Position numbers and translations under genes: made by a program
DNA from: Acestrorhynchus altus
Taxonomy: Eukaryota; Chordata; Actinopteri; Characiformes; Acestrorhynchidae
NCBI GenBank assembly: GCA_034509495.1
Contig: CM067513.1
Span: forward strand, 17,134,047 to 17,198,046
Length of the DNA: 64,000 bases
Reading direction: 5' to 3'
Part shown: piece after piece, positions 34,781 to 46,478 of the stretch
Numbering within the stretch: the first letter of the stretch is position 1
Layout: each line of letters starts with the position of its first letter
The notes under the pieces: model-generated
Database searches by the model: none
What the model saw: the letters and a program-made list of their open reading frames with translations, nothing else
What the model was told of the DNA's origin: nothing

Positions 34781-36049
34781 TATATTTGAAACAAACTATT
34801 TCACAAAAGCCTGTGTAATTATATGAATTTACTTGCTGAAATCAGTGTATTAACTACAGCATAAATTGGATGACAAAATAGGTGTGCATAGGTGTCAAGA
34901 TGATTTTTAACTGTCACAATCTTACTAAAAACACTAAATGATTTTTATGTGAATTATAAATGAGTATTTAATTACATTCACTAGATGTTCTAGTATGAGC
35001 ATGTATTTACCTTCTATAATGATAGCTAATTTCATAGTTCCAAGCTTTCAAGTTATGCAAAAAACAAACAAAAACAAAAAAACAAATGTGATTTTTAACG
35101 TGGAACTGTGCTCTAATCTGGCTAGAATTTTCATCCTTCACACATGTGCTCTTGTGCATATGTGTAAAAGAAGCTATAAACTGTGGCTTTTTGTGGCCAT
35201 GAACATACAGTATGCACCTAGATAAATTTAAAAAACAAAAAAATAGCAACATAAAGTCACTGTAAAGTTCTCACTGTCATTCCCTTTTAGCTTTATTCAA
35301 CCATATATCTTCTTTACCTTTTTCATTTTCATAGTCAGCTTCTTTAATAAACTTTTATGATCTGCAATGAGCAAGATAAGCTGGTCTGCTACCTTCTTGA
35401 TGGTCCTTGGTTTGGTCTGTACCAGGAGTGTTGGCTGGCCTGGGCATTTTGATTTTCATGGTTAGGATGTTGAAGCAGGTCGCCTTCGAGTAGGTGTGAA
35501 TCTGTGTGTGTATGTGTATGTGTGTTTGTGTGTGTGTGTGTGTGTGTTTGAGGGATACAAGGATTCAAAGAACTATGATAATTGACATTAATATATAAAC
35601 ATTTATTAATTTACCAACACTGATAAATAGCCTTAACATCTTATATTGCTAAATGATCTCCTTTCATTTCAACTTATGTCTGAAAATAAGCAAGAAGGTA
35701 AAGAAAAATCTACAAAAGAATATTAATTATGAAAGTATTATAAAAGTATGTTTAAAGCTGTAAAATGGCAAACAAATCCACCCACATAATGTATGTTGAC
35801 TGTAGAAGCTTCACTGGTGTGAAATCAGTGCAGAATTCCAGACATTATCCAAAATGTAAAATCCCTGCAGGATGCATAGTTCATATTCCAAAAAGACATG
35901 TCAGAGAAAAAGACGTATGGTCACCCTACTTATGTGCTCTGTGGGAGGTCATTTTTGAACCAAATTTTCTGAAGCGTGCATTAAGAAGACGAGTTATTCA
36001 CTAATGATTGAGGAAAGCCTAATATTTGTGGAAAATATCTGACCATTTC
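34781..36049. other. AT-rich unique sequence with a GT tract
   Basis: No gene or repeat family recognised; short frames near 35000-35250 and 35765-36004 lack similarity. Confidence 0.45.
35502..35549. repeat. (GT)n microsatellite, interrupted
   Basis: TG-rich tract with TATG and TTTG interruptions. Confidence 0.95.
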
Positions 36050-36520
36050 TATAACACCACATGCTCCGATTTCTTTAATCATGCCCTGGATTCATTTTTC
36101 AGTTTTATTTATGGAGGGCTTCTGCTTATCCTCTAAGTTTTGCTCTTTGTGGAGCTGGAGAAAAGCCTGACCTTCTGGACCATATGGTGCCCTGCACTAT
36201 GCCTTCATCAGAGCCAGGGCCTGGCTTGCCACTTCGAGGCTGCTCGCTAATATTCCAATAATCCGCATGATTATGGGAGTGGTTATTAAAACGAATATGG
36301 GTGACAGTGGGGAAGCAGATGTCTGATGACCCACATCTGTGTGTTCATGCTGAGTGGGATGAGCATGTGTATGTGTGTATTTGCGGCAAGGCATCTCACA
36401 GGGTACAGCTATCGGCAGGCTGCTCTCTGTCCACCCACCGCTGGCACTGGTGCTGTCCACACCGCACTGCCCTTTAGAGAGCTCTCTGCTGCACTTTTAC
36501 ATTGGACAGAGGTATGTGAC
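36050..36520. promoter_or_regulatory. Candidate conserved non-coding block
   Basis: GC-richer, repeat-free sequence including 'tttctttaatcatgccctgg' (36070) and 'ccaataatccgcatgattat' (36254). The short frames on both strands show no similarity. Inference from texture only. Confidence 0.3.
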
Positions 36521-36829
36521 CTCACAGCACAGCAGAGCATATCTGAAAATTTTACTTGCACTTATTTTATCTTGACCATACAAGGTTCACTAAACCTTAG
36601 ACACAAGAGTGTCTGTTAAGATTATATATTTGTGCTTATTTGTGCTTGTTTAACTGTTTCACTGACCATGAAAATCAGAAATCCAGAATCTCAGATTATA
36701 AATATATATAATATTTAATTTCAAGATTGACTAAATGACTAATCAGACAGTATCAAAATAAAAATTAGAGAAGGAAACAGAAACCTGTGCCAAACAGGAT
36801 TGCACTGGGCCATCAACCCACCCAGAGGG
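36521..36829. other. AT-rich sequence, nothing recognised
   Basis: No gene. The last 60 bases may already belong to the Tc1 remnant that follows. Confidence 0.4.
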
Positions 36830-37180
36830 AACATGGACAATTTGGTCCAGAGCACTCTGGACCTCAAACTGGGTTGAAGGTTTATCTTCCAACAGCTTCA
36901 GGACAAGCCCAGATTTGAACCCAATTGAACATCATTGGAGATATTTAAAAATGGCTGTGCATCAACACTCCCCATCCAATTGATGGAGCTTGAGAGGTTC
37001 TGCAAAGCATAATGGGAGACAATTTCCAAAAACGTGTGCTAATCTTGTAGCATCATAGTCAAAATGAATTGAGGCTGTAATTACTGCCAAATGTGTTTCA
37101 ACAAAGTACTGAGGAAAAGCCGTGAATACTTATGTACATTATATTTTTATTTTATTTTAATAGAATTACAAGGGAAAAAA
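36830..37180 (+). pseudogene. Tc1-like transposon 3' part with transposase C terminus
   Basis: Plus strand. In broken frames it carries an 'RFIFQQ' block corresponding to the second catalytic Asp (lost here), then 'ttgaacccaattgaacatca' (family PDLNPIEHLW region), 'aatggctgtgcatcaaca', 'gatggagcttgagaggttct' (family LMELERIC) and the 3' non-coding text 'gtgaatacttatgtacat'. The terminal inverted repeat is not found. It resembles the lineage of the element at 55081-56210. Confidence 0.7.
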
Positions 37181-37464
37181 ATTATTGAATCCATTGGTTT
37201 GCAATCTTACAGAGAAAACATGGTATGCTGTTGGTTATACGTGTGCAAAGACTGATAAATGTACTGCAGAACCAGCATTCAAGGAATGAGCAGTTGCTGG
37301 CACTGGAAATCTTGCACATTGCAGTTTTGTTGCACTGCTCCCTGCTGCTGAACTTATGTCAGAAACAATGCACTGACTGGTTATAACCCAGTAAAATAAC
37401 AGTGAAGTGATTGATGAAAGTAATGGTTATCTGAGCTGCTCAGTTCTTCTATAATTTCACACTG
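37181..37464. other. Unique sequence, nothing recognised
   Basis: AT-rich linker between the Tc1 remnant and a family A repeat. Confidence 0.4.
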
Positions 37465-37985
37465 TTAACCTAGGGTTCCTAGGCTAATTTTGTGGGATGC
37501 ATTACTAGTTTAATATACTTTTATTCACCAAAACATTAGAAAAGTATTTTTAGGATACAGTCGCTAATGCCAGATATTGTTATTTTCATTCTAGGCTCCT
37601 CAAATCTGCATTAATTTGAGATGTAAATATTAACAGAATGTAAATACTTTATATGAATTTGACCATGTATTGATCAAAAGTTAACTTGATGTAGGCACTT
37701 TACATTATTTATATACATAGTTATTTGTAATAATTAGTTTGAGATGGATAATTCCAAGTTCATTAAAATACTTGAGTCCAAATAAAATTAAAATGACATT
37801 ATTTATTATTTTAGTCATCAGTTTTATCTATGCTCAGGACTTTTATTCTGAAATTTGTGAGCAAAGAAAGAGAGCAAACAGCCCATCCTTTCTCATTTTC
37901 TTCTATAACTCAATATCTGAGTCATTGATGTCATCAGCTCCACCCCTCTCACTGATTAGTCAGAGTTTACATGCAGAGAATTAAA
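37465..37985 (+). mobile_element. Family A repeat, left half
   Basis: TTAA at 37465-37468 followed by 'cctagggttcctaggctaat', then 'taatgccagatattgttatt', 'gagatgtaaatattaacaga', 'ctcaggacttttattctgaa', 'gagcaaacagcccatccttt' and 'cagagtttacatgcagagaa'. Its text around 37838 represents the empty site of the LINE insertion in the copy at 18003-19190. The right end is missing. Confidence 0.88.
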
Positions 37986-38032
37986 GAATGAGTCCAATTC
38001 ATCATGAACACGCTTATCATGCTACAATTACA

Positions 38033-39645
38033 TCATCGCTGTAAGATATAAGACTCAGCTTTATTGTCATTCTCATGATAGAAAGAAATACAGTTGCTCA
38101 GGCTCGGTGTACAGCATACATTTAAGTTAGGTAAATTAATTAAAGAAATACAAAATAGACTAATGTAGCTAGAAAAACAAAAAGAAAATGAAATTGCACA
38201 ATATACTGCAGCAGCAACACCGTAAGTTGTAAGATGAGTTGTAAGGTGCGGTAGTGCTGACATAGCAGCAGAACTTAGCAGCAAAACCTCAAAGTGACAA
38301 TGTGCATAGTCAGTGGGGTTGTGTTCAGTCAAGTGTCAGTGTGTGGGGGGTGGAGCCATTTAATTGTCTGACTGCATCTGGGTAGAAACTGTTTTTCTGT
38401 CTAGATGTTTTTGTCTGGATGCATCGCAGCCTCCTTCCATAGGGAAGAGGGGTGAAAAGTCCATGTGCAGGGTGGGTGGGGTCATGGAGGATGCAGGTGG
38501 CTCTCTCCTTGCATCTGGTGGTGTAAATATCACTGATGAGTGGTAAGCTGCACCTGATGGTCCTCTGTGTACACCACTATCTACAACATATCCTTCTCTG
38601 CTACAGTTCAGCCAGCATACCACACAGTGAGGCATGTGGTCAGGACACTCTCCACCACACATATGTAAAAGGACCCAAGGATGTCTGTGCCCAGGCGTGC
38701 CCTCTTCAGCTTCCTCAGGAAATACAACCACTGGTGGGCTTTCCTCATGACAGCCGTTGTATTGGTATAGCAGGTGATCGCGTTGCTTAGGTGTACTCCT
38801 GATGTGGGGGTGGGGTGGAGTCCTAAGAAAATGTTGAGAATGAGGTTGTTGTTTCAACACCACCGTGTCAGGTCCTCTACCTGTCTGCAGTCCACTAACT
38901 CATCACCATGGGTGATGAATCCTGCCACCACTATTTTCCGTGAAGTTCACCACAAGTTTTTGATGTGAGCTCTGCAGTTATGGATCATCAGTGTGTACAG
39001 CAGAGGGCTAAGCACATAGCCTTGAGGGGAGCCAGTGTTCAGTATGATGGTGGAGGATTTGTGGCTGTTGATCCTGACTTTCTGTGGCCTACAGGTCAGG
39101 AAATCCAGGACCCAGTTGCACAGGGATGAGGAGGTTCCCAGTGCTGCCAGCTTGATGGTATTTGATGGTATTATCCTGATGAAATTTTGCTGCGGGATGA
39201 TGGTATTAAAAGCAGAACTGAAATCCAAAAACAGCAGTCTCACATAAAAGTCTTTGTTCTCTAGCTGAGTGAGTGCCTGGTATGTCACAGCAATGATGGT
39301 GTTAGCTGTGGACCGGTTCCACTTGTATGTATACTGGTGAAAGTCACATTGATAGTCTGCTTCGGGTACCTCATCATCAACCTCTCAAAGCAATTCATGA
39401 TGAAAGAGGTGAGTACAATGGGGTGGTAATCATTGAGGCATGACTCTGAAGAGGATCACGGATGAGTGTGGAGGTCTTGAGGGATGGTGGAACTCTGGCC
39501 TGGGACAGTGAGGTTTGAATATGTCCACCATAAAATTGGAATGCACAGTCCCCCAGAACTCTACTTGATATCCCATCAGGACCAGGGGCTTTCTGAGGAT
39601 TGATCCTTTGCAGTTTGCAAAGATCCTGAACAAGAGACATGATAG
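38033..39645 (-). mobile_element. Rex1/CR1-like LINE remnant, second copy
   Basis: Minus strand. RT coding remnant at 39640-38947, then about 900 bases of 3' region ending at about 38050 in 'gaatgacaataaagctgag' (minus strand), a 3' terminus of the GACAATAAA type I associate with fish LINEs. The opposite-strand frames within the 3' region are shadows. 5' truncated. Confidence 0.82.
38947..39640 (-). pseudogene. LINE reverse transcriptase remnant
   Basis: Block 'INPQKAPGPDGISSRVLGDC' starts the RT (frame ending 39395). After a frameshift, frame 39288-38947 has 'YQALTQLENKDFYVRLLFLD' leading into motif A 'FLDFSSAFNTIIPQQ', then 'LCNWVLDFLTCRPQKVRI' and motif B 'TGSPQGYVLSPLLYTLMIHN'. Motif A keeps its Asp. 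Sequence stops before the YADD box. Usual length of this RT is several hundred residues more, so it is a fragment and inactive. Confidence 0.85.
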
Positions 39646-39649
39646 GATT

Positions 39650-39784
39650 CAAATATTCAAGGAGATTTATTGTCATTTGCATCATGTGGTACAGGAGGTG
39701 GAATGAAAGTATGTACTCAATGGTCCCAGTTACACCCAAAAAGCAATATATAAACAGGAATTGGATCACCAATTCCACCATTGT
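39650..39784 (-). mobile_element. 3' end of a further LINE/SINE copy
   Basis: 'ttcaaggagatttattgtca' is the reverse complement of a GACAATAAA-type LINE tail. It lies between the LINE at 38033-39645 and the Tc1-like element, suggesting a separate short copy. Confidence 0.5.
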
Positions 39785-40960
39785 TGTGCAGAAAGATAGT
39801 GCAGCAATACCAGAATGGTGTTACCCAGCGTAAAAGTTATCATCATCAACCGTGCATTACATCATCAAAAGATTCAGAGAATTAGGAACAATCGCTGTGC
39901 GTAAGGGTCAAGGCCGTAAAACTCTACTGGATGCTCGTGATCTCTGGGCCCTTAAAGGTCAATGCACCTCAAACAGGAATGCCAATGTCAAGGAAATAAC
40001 AGAATGGGCTCAGGGATACTTCCAGAAAGCATTGTCGGTGAACACAATCCACCGTGTCATCCGCCGTTGCCAGCTGAAACTCTACAGTGCAAAGAGGAAG
40101 CCATTTCTAAGCAAGCTCCACAAGCTCAGACGTTTGCACTGGGCCAGGGGTAATTTAAAATGGAGTGTGGCAAAATGGAAGACTGTTCTGTGGTCAGATG
40201 AGTCACGATTTGAAGTTCTTTATGGAACACTGGGACGCCAAGTCATCCGGACCAGAGAGGACAAGAATAACCCAAGTTGTTATCAATGCTCCGTTCAGAA
40301 GCCTGCATCACTGATGGTATGGGGTTGCATGAGTGCTTGTGGCATGGGCAGCTTGCATGTCTGGAAAGGCACCATTAATGCAGAGAACTATGTTCAGGTT
40401 CTAGAACAACATATGCTCCCATCTATACGTCATCTTTTTCAGGAAAGACCCTGCATTTTTCAACAAGATAATACCAGACCACATTCTGCAGTAATCACAA
40501 CATCATGGCTATGTAGGAGAAGGATCCGGGTACTGAAATGGCCAGCCTGCAGTCCAGATCTTTCACCTATAGAGAACATTTGGCGCATCATAAAGAGGAA
40601 GGTGCGACAAAGAAGGCCCAAGATGATTGAACAGTTAGAGCCCTGTATTAGACATGAATGGGAGAGCATTCCTATTTCTAAACTTGAGAAACTGGTCTCC
40701 TCAGTCCCCAGACGTCTGTTGAGCCACACAGTGGTAAAAAATGGCCTTGTCCCAACCTTTTTGGGATTTGTTGATGCCATGAAATTTTGAAACAACATAT
40801 TTTTCCCTTAAAATGATACATTCTCTCAGTTTAAACTATTAATCTGTGATTTGTGTTCTATTCTGAATAAAATATTAGATGTTGATACCTCCACATCATT
40901 GCATTCAGTTTTTATTCACAATTTGTTTAGTATCCCAACTTTTTTGGAATCTGTTTTGTA
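39785..40960 (+). mobile_element. Tc1-like transposon, 5'-truncated, fourth lineage
   Basis: Plus strand. The left terminus is missing; the element begins within the transposase gene near 'gcaataccagaatggtgtta'. The right end has 'tatcccaacttttttggaat' and a TA at 40959-40960, the terminal repeat of a Tc1 family common in fish. It adjoins a LINE tail on its left. Confidence 0.88.
39834..40790 (+). pseudogene. Tc1-like transposase, catalytic domain intact, N terminus lost
   Basis: Cut-and-paste transposase. The frame is open from 39834 to the stop at 40788-40790. It starts after TAA at 39831-39833 and the first codons read 'KLSSSTVHYIIKRFRELG', part of the DNA-binding region. The apparent first Met of a 312-residue frame is a GTG at 39852 and is not a real start. 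Counting from that GTG, the DD34E triad is Asp116 ('VLWSDESRF'), Asp206 ('FQQDNTRPHSA') and Glu241 ('SPDLSPIENIW'), with exactly 34 residues between the last two. About the first 35-50 residues, including the first helix-turn-helix, are deleted or out of frame. It is not functional as it stands, but the full-length clean catalytic domain suggests recent activity of the family. Confidence 0.92.
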
Positions 40961-42094
40961 ATAAATAATGTAATTTGAGTCTGGGTCAAAGTCTGAGCCC
41001 GTCAAACTGAAAGTTTTCCAGTAAAGACTTGTTTTTGAAGCTGTGTTAAACCTGGCACTGCTGTGAGCCATGACTATTGCAAACTAACAGACAAAAGCAC
41101 ACATGAAAAGTTGTAAATGAACATTTGGAACCACCGGTAGCTCAATGAAATCTGAATACAGTAGTGAATATCTCTACTGGGTATTGGTTTGTGTCTACAT
41201 TGCCTTTAAAAGCAGCAAAAAACTGTTACCCTCATGAACCCTGCAATTCGTAATATCATGGAGTGTGTATTTATTAAGGATGTAACTAAATTGGTACATT
41301 TATTTTAACCTCATGCCTCTAAGCCAACTTTGTAGACTATTTTGATATTATTCTATTTTGTCATTTTCATTGATTAGTGTTAATATGAGAGAGTCACACG
41401 TGCCAGATATGTAAGCTCCTCAAATTTCTCTTTCTCATTTATCTGTTTTTCACATTTGTGAGGTATTTTGTGAGTTACTACTGCACTGCGTGAATTCATA
41501 AGATGAAGCTGTTCCTCAACTGTTAGATGCTGCATTGAATTCAGTGTTGAAATCCACTCTGTGTGTGGATAGAATTTTATGTATATGTATATGTTTGGCT
41601 ATGAAACTAACTTGTAGAACTTGTGAAACTAATGCACTTCATGCGGAAGGCAGAGTAAAGAAGTTTAACTCTAGTAACTGGTATATATTCTTGATAGTAC
41701 ATCACTCAGCCCAGTACAGTGAGTAATAGAACACCCATTAAGCAATAAACATTAAACTTAAGAGTTAGGCCACATCCACCTCAAGTTCAAATTAAAGTAT
41801 ATACAGATAATGGCACTTGGCCCACACATAATGCGTAAGGTATAGCAATGTAAGCAATCCAACTATATGTTCTGTGGGAGTGACCAGGTAGAGTACACGT
41901 TGTTGCCCTATGTTACCCCTGCCTGTGGAATGGCTCTCCAGCACAGATTTGTGTGCACTGAAGCTGGTCTGTCTGTAGCCCTGCAGAACCATTATCAGCT
42001 GTAGACCTCTGAGCAGGGGCACAGTGAACAGAAGGTGAAGATGGGTTTTTCAATTTAGCAAACTTGATTAAGAGTATGAGAGAGAGTGCGAGCA

Positions 42095-42104
<10 letters not shown>
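40961..42104. other. AT-rich unique sequence, nothing firm
   Basis: No gene. A short stretch near 41398-41432 ('gtgccagatatgtaagctcc') faintly echoes family A but is too short to call. Confidence 0.4.

Positions 42105-42153
<49 letters not shown>
42105..42153. repeat. (GA)n microsatellite
   Basis: About 24 AG units, preceded by a degenerate GA-rich lead-in from 42069. Confidence 0.98.
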
Positions 42154-42159
<6 letters not shown>

Positions 42160-42229
42160 GGAAAAAACTTGCTCAAAGTGCTTTTGGCTGCTTGTTGAAA
42201 TCTACAATGTGTGCAGTGGAAAAGCAATT

Positions 42230-42830
42230 TAGTCCTCCCAGTCGTTCGTTTTGACCTCCAGACTCGAGGTCATTGGCGCTCCCTCAAGACAGCAAATGAG
42301 TTGTGACACTTTCGTCAAGTGTTTTGATTAAAGAGGGTGTCATTTAGAGACATCCATTAGTCGCAACAATGCCGTCTCGGTCAACCTACTTCTATTCCCC
42401 CCCTATTTTCTGTTTCTCTTTCAGCTCTTTTAGTCGTTCTGTTGTTTTTTTTTTGCCTCAATCTTGCTGAGTGCTTACGCTAGAGACCTCGGTGTGTGAT
42501 TGACAGCTGAGGTCAGCGACTTGACATGGGACCACGGCCCTGTCATCATGGCTGCTCGTCCTGTGCCGGCCTTCGGCTGATGACAGCCGCCCGAAGAGCC
42601 ATTTACTCCTGCTGCTGTTATAGCCCCATCATCATCGTCATCATCACTACCATCATCATCATCCTCATCACAGCACAGCGGAGGGAGAGAATCCATGTTT
42701 CCTGCAACCGTCTTCCTCCAACTGCCATAAATCAAAGGGAATCTGCGGGAACTTAATTAGCTTAATTGCTATGTTTGCTCTAACATAACACTGATCACTC
42801 CGCTGCTCCAGCTACTGCATTTGAATAGGG
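42230..42830. promoter_or_regulatory. Candidate conserved non-coding block with PBX-MEIS site
   Basis: A repeat-free, GC-richer block. 'gacctccagactcgaggtca' (42254) and 'gaggtcagcgacttgacatg' (42509) are nuclear-receptor or ROR-like half-site texts. An exact PBX-MEIS composite word lies at 42497-42506. A CAT-rich tract (about 42626-42671) interrupts it. Frames on both strands overlap (86 and 76 codons); the minus one translates the CAT tract as poly-Asp. Enhancer-like by inference. Confidence 0.35.
42497..42506 (+). promoter_or_regulatory. PBX-MEIS composite motif TGATTGACAG
   Basis: The exact decamer TGATTGACAG is present, which is the consensus bound by PBX-MEIS heterodimers. A 10-mer can occur by chance in 64 kb, so binding is unproven. 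Confidence 0.35.
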
Positions 42831-43319
42831 GTAAAACAGATGGCACACTTCAGGTTTTTTCCGCCCTCGTAGAAAAGCATCTGGGGGAAGGCGAATGGAG
42901 GAGTTGGGGGGTGAGGTCTTTAGCTGGGTCGGTTGGGGGGCGTTTTCTTCAGGATATTTTCTTTTTACCCCTTTCCCCCTGTGTTATGCTCTGTAGGAGT
43001 GTGGAAATTAAGTGAAATGTAGAATCTGCAGGAAGAGAATGTGTCACAAGCTAATTTGTGGAGCCAGACTCAACAGGCCTCATGGCTAGTGTCAGTTTTG
43101 ACAGAAGAAGGGTTGTGAAGAGCTGGATGAGAACAGAAGACTCTATGTGGCCTGTTTGCATCTTTTGCACAAATGGTGTATCCTTGTATGGTCTTCACTG
43201 AATTATAAAATGCCTTTTTCATACTTGAAACCCAAGGCTTTTCCAGGGTACTTTTACCGGTAATGTTTAGACTTTACCAGTGCTTCACACATGCAGTCGT
43301 TTTCATATGTCAAATTCAT
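42831..43319. other. Unique sequence, nothing recognised
   Basis: G-rich to 42935, then AT-rich. No gene or repeat family recognised. Confidence 0.45.
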
Positions 43320-43865
43320 CCTTTAAACCATAGGCTAATTTGGGATGTTTTCATAGTTTGACATACTTTTACTCACCAAAAAATTACAAAAGTGTTTAAA
43401 TGACACTTGCCAGATATTTTTATTTTCAGGAGATCCTAGGCTACTCAAATTTATTTGAGATGGAAATATTAACAGAATTTAAAAAATTTGACCAGGTTTT
43501 CATGAATACATCCCTTGCACCTACAATGTTTTGTGTTATGTTTGCTTATAAGGACTAAATAACACTTGATATCCAGCTGGAAATCATCGTCCAGTGTGTT
43601 TTGAGCTTAACATGCAATTATTTTGATGAATAGATGATTATTGATTAAATTGATGGGGCTATTTATAATAATTGGTTCTTTGAAATACTCAACAGTCCAA
43701 ATAAAAATAAAAACAACCGAAATGACCTTTTTTGTGTTTTATATTTATCAGTATTATCCCTTATCCTGACTTTTATTTTGAAGCCTCTGTGACCAAAGAA
43801 AAAGAGCAATGCCTCCTTTCTCATTTTCCTCTATAACCCAATATCTGGCAAAATATGGCATTTGC
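43320..43865 (+). mobile_element. Family A repeat, left half
   Basis: 'aaaccataggctaatttggg', 'tgacatacttttactcacca', 'cacttgccagatatttttat', 'gaccaggttttcatgaatac', 'acttgatatccagctggaaa', 'cagtattatcccttatcctg' and 'gagcaatgcctcctttctca' follow the family order. Text at about 43747-43765 is the empty-site counterpart of the LINE insertion at 18275. The TTAA at the left end has decayed. Confidence 0.87.
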
Positions 43866-43904
43866 TATAATGCTATACTACCATTTAATGTAGTATAGCA
43901 GATT

Positions 43905-43985
43905 TACTCAAGGATTCTTACTGGTGTAGAGTAAAACAAACCCTAGTCTGCTACAGAGAAGACAGTCTGGTTACACTAACCCTGT
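43905..43985 (-). mobile_element. SINE fragment, tentative
   Basis: 'ttactcaaggattcttactg' parallels 'cttgcccaaggactcctatt' at 63253. Short and diverged. Confidence 0.3.
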
Positions 43986-44354
43986 CGTTCTTGCCATTAA
44001 GGCTTGTTAAACAGAATACGGCATCGTCAGATTGAAGGTTCAAAAGTGTCCCTGCATGCTGCATCACTTTTGTGCAAAAGCGCCCACACAGGCATTCACA
44101 TTTTTAAATCTTCTATCTAGAATCATATTTAAAATATACTCCTGTGATGTTTTCATTTGTGAAACTAAACTAAAAGCACTCAAATCTAATAACAATAACT
44201 GACTGTATTTTAGACATTGCAGTTTTTCTCTGGTAATGTATCAGCTTTTTCCAGGAAGTTGTACTATTGCAATTAAATCAGCTTGTGTTCGTACATCTTC
44301 ATGTTTAATCACCAGAACCACTGAGTATATGTAACGCTGGAGATGCTCATTGAT
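43986..44354. other. AT-rich sequence, nothing recognised
   Basis: No gene or repeat family recognised. Confidence 0.45.
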
Positions 44355-44440
44355 TCCTCTAAACCACTTTTTCTCAGACCTGGTTCTGGAATTCCCCTAC
44401 ACTGCACATTTCAATGTCTGCCCTGGTTTAAACAACCTAA
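44355..44440 (-). repeat. Short interspersed fish repeat, second copy
   Basis: 'tttctcagacctggttctgg' is the reverse complement type of 'aggaccaggattgagaaaca' at 22175, followed by 'cactgcacatttcaatg'. Confidence 0.45.
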
Positions 44441-45734
44441 ATCTACTCATGAAGATGTTATTAACCCATGGATGTCTTAAGACGTTACTTTCGCTTTGCT
44501 GGATGTTATGATGTGATAATATATTTTCATATATTTTTCAGAGCAAGTCCAGGACCTAAACATCACCATCAAAATCTCCATATCTCCGAGATGATTTGCT
44601 CCTCTTCATGAAATACTGAAATACAAACAAATGATCTTTTTTGCCAAAACACCAGACAGAACAAGGTCTGCAGACATCTCAAGATGTGTTGCTCTCAAGC
44701 TGTGCCTGGTTGCTGTGGTTGTATAGTGGCGCCGGAATATGTGGGAGGCTAGCGGTTGTATGTTTGTGTTGTGCACAGTTGCTGTCAGCAGGAAGCTTCA
44801 GCACAACGCCACCTTCGGAATTTAAACGCTCTGAGAATGCTGGATGGAAACATTGAGGTGAGCTTTCAGAACATGCTTGTCAGAGCTTACAGCCATGTAG
44901 TGTGGAAAAATATTTGGCTCCCTCACTGTTGTCATTGTACGTGTGGACCTATCTGCATGTTCCTCTGGATCTGCAAGCAGTGTTTAAGGGTTCTTCAGGA
45001 ATTATCATGCTGTCTGCTTCTCAGCTTGAGCTTCTGGCTCCAAGGGAGTTAGGTCTTAAGGCTGTATCTGGTTCAGACGTATGATAGGCCTAATATATAC
45101 ACAGCTATATATGACCTATTCTCCAGAGAATGTAAATAACATTCCATCCCTTCAAGATGATATGGTCATAGTTATCTCTGGGGAACGTGGGATGAGGCCT
45201 AACTTCCATTACTTAGCTTTCCCTTAGTCTTCGAATACCATTTTAAAGCTATGACACTGGTAGTCTGAAGGGAATTGTGAAACTGAGGGGTGAAAAAAAT
45301 TTAATCCTCTTCTGTCTGAGAGTGACAAGAGCCTGCGGGTTGTGCTGGAATGTTTGATAGCCTATCTCTGTTTAGGTAAGAGACGCCAGTTGACCTGAGA
45401 CACTATTCCTTATGCCATTATCTACATTTTCTGGTTTGTTGATTTTGCTTACCTGTGTTAGGGTTCATAAATTATAAGTCAGCCTAGAGAATAGTTTTAT
45501 TTTGTAAAGCTGACAGAAGACCTAGACTGACACAAGACTGGGAAAATTTTAAACTTACACTTTATACTTATATGAGGAGGACATAATCTGTACATCTTTG
45601 TGAAGTTACACTGATAAAATAGAGCTCAACACAAAAAAATGCAGATAAAAAGAATTATAAATAGAATTGAAAAAAAAACAACAAAAAAAAACTTAAATAA
45701 ATTCAATTATATATTGCACGGCCGATTCATCTGC
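44441..45734. other. Unique sequence, no gene recognised
   Basis: 44640-45060 is slightly GC-richer with 71- and 98-codon overlapping plus-strand frames that have no similarity. The rest is AT-rich with A-rich runs near 45670-45693. Confidence 0.4.
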
Positions 45735-46200
45735 TGTGTGTGTTTTTGGGAGGCAAAGGGAAACTAGAGTACCCGGAAGAAACCTGTGTGGACATGGGGA
45801 ATATTATCACGCTGTAGAGAAGGTGAGGAGGCAGACATAAACACAGGATAGAATTTATTAACAAAGATAAACCAAAAGACATGAAAACAAAATAAGAGCA
45901 CATCACGCTCAAATGAAACAAAGGACTTTAAATACACAGACACGACTAAAAACACGTGGGGATGATTTCAAACTGGCAGGGCTACAAAAGAGACACAGTT
46001 GTAAATGGGTTGGAGTCAAGACCAAAACAAAACGGAGGCCGTGGTTGAAAGCATGTGGGAACCAAAACAAAATAGAATGATGACTGGAAGGTACAGACAG
46101 GGGAGCCAAACATGACAGAAACATGACAAGAATACACTGAATTCATCAGAGACAGTGACACAACTATGATCAGGTTTGCCTCCATGTGCCACCATCTCAA
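45735..46200 (-). repeat. Fish interspersed repeat fragment plus probable second repeat
   Basis: 45735-45806 ('ggcaaagggaaactagagta', 'cccggaagaaacctgtgtgg') corresponds to the 'ggaggaaaccc' block of the repeat at 618-975. From about 45807 the text ('tagaatttattaacaaagat', 'taaatacacagacacgac', 'aacacgtggggatgatt', 'catgacagaaacatgaca') looks like another common fish repeat inserted there; I cannot name it. Several minus-strand frames here are shadows. Confidence 0.45.
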
Positions 46201-46296
46201 AGCATGCTTGCAAATTACACACTGTCACTGTTAACATTTACCAGTTTAATAATAGATTTAGATAGATAAGAAATCTTTTAATATTGGAAGCACAGT

Positions 46297-46400
46297 TTTT
46301 TTTACTTACAAGGACCAAAAAACATTTTACATCTCAGAAATCCTGTTGGAAATTTATAAGCCAGGGTGTTTTTCGTCGAGTTAAATCTGCAAAACATTTT
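46297..46400 (+). mobile_element. Family A repeat, central fragment
   Basis: 'acttacaaggaccaaaaaac', 'ttacatctcagaaatcctgt' and 'tggaaatttataagccaggg' match the centre of the family (compare 43540-43600 and 61385-61445). Confidence 0.7.
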
Positions 46401-46405
46401 TAATG

Positions 46406-46410
<5 letters not shown>

Positions 46411-46475
<65 letters not shown>
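46411..46475. repeat. (GT)n microsatellite within MITE family M
   Basis: About 32 GT units at the place where family M normally has a short GT tract. Confidence 0.97.

Positions 46476-46478
<3 letters not shown>

Noticed and set aside
38360..38863. A 167-codon minus-strand frame
   Set aside because: It lies in the 3' region of a LINE copy with frames on both strands; no protein similarity of its own.
39852..40790. Reading the transposase frame as a complete gene starting at 39852
   Set aside because: The first codon is GTG, upstream text continues the family sequence to a stop at 39831, and the N-terminal DNA-binding part is missing.
45807..46200. Retroviral or LTR element
   Set aside because: No LTR ends, primer-binding site or gag/pol text; it looks like a short dispersed fish repeat.
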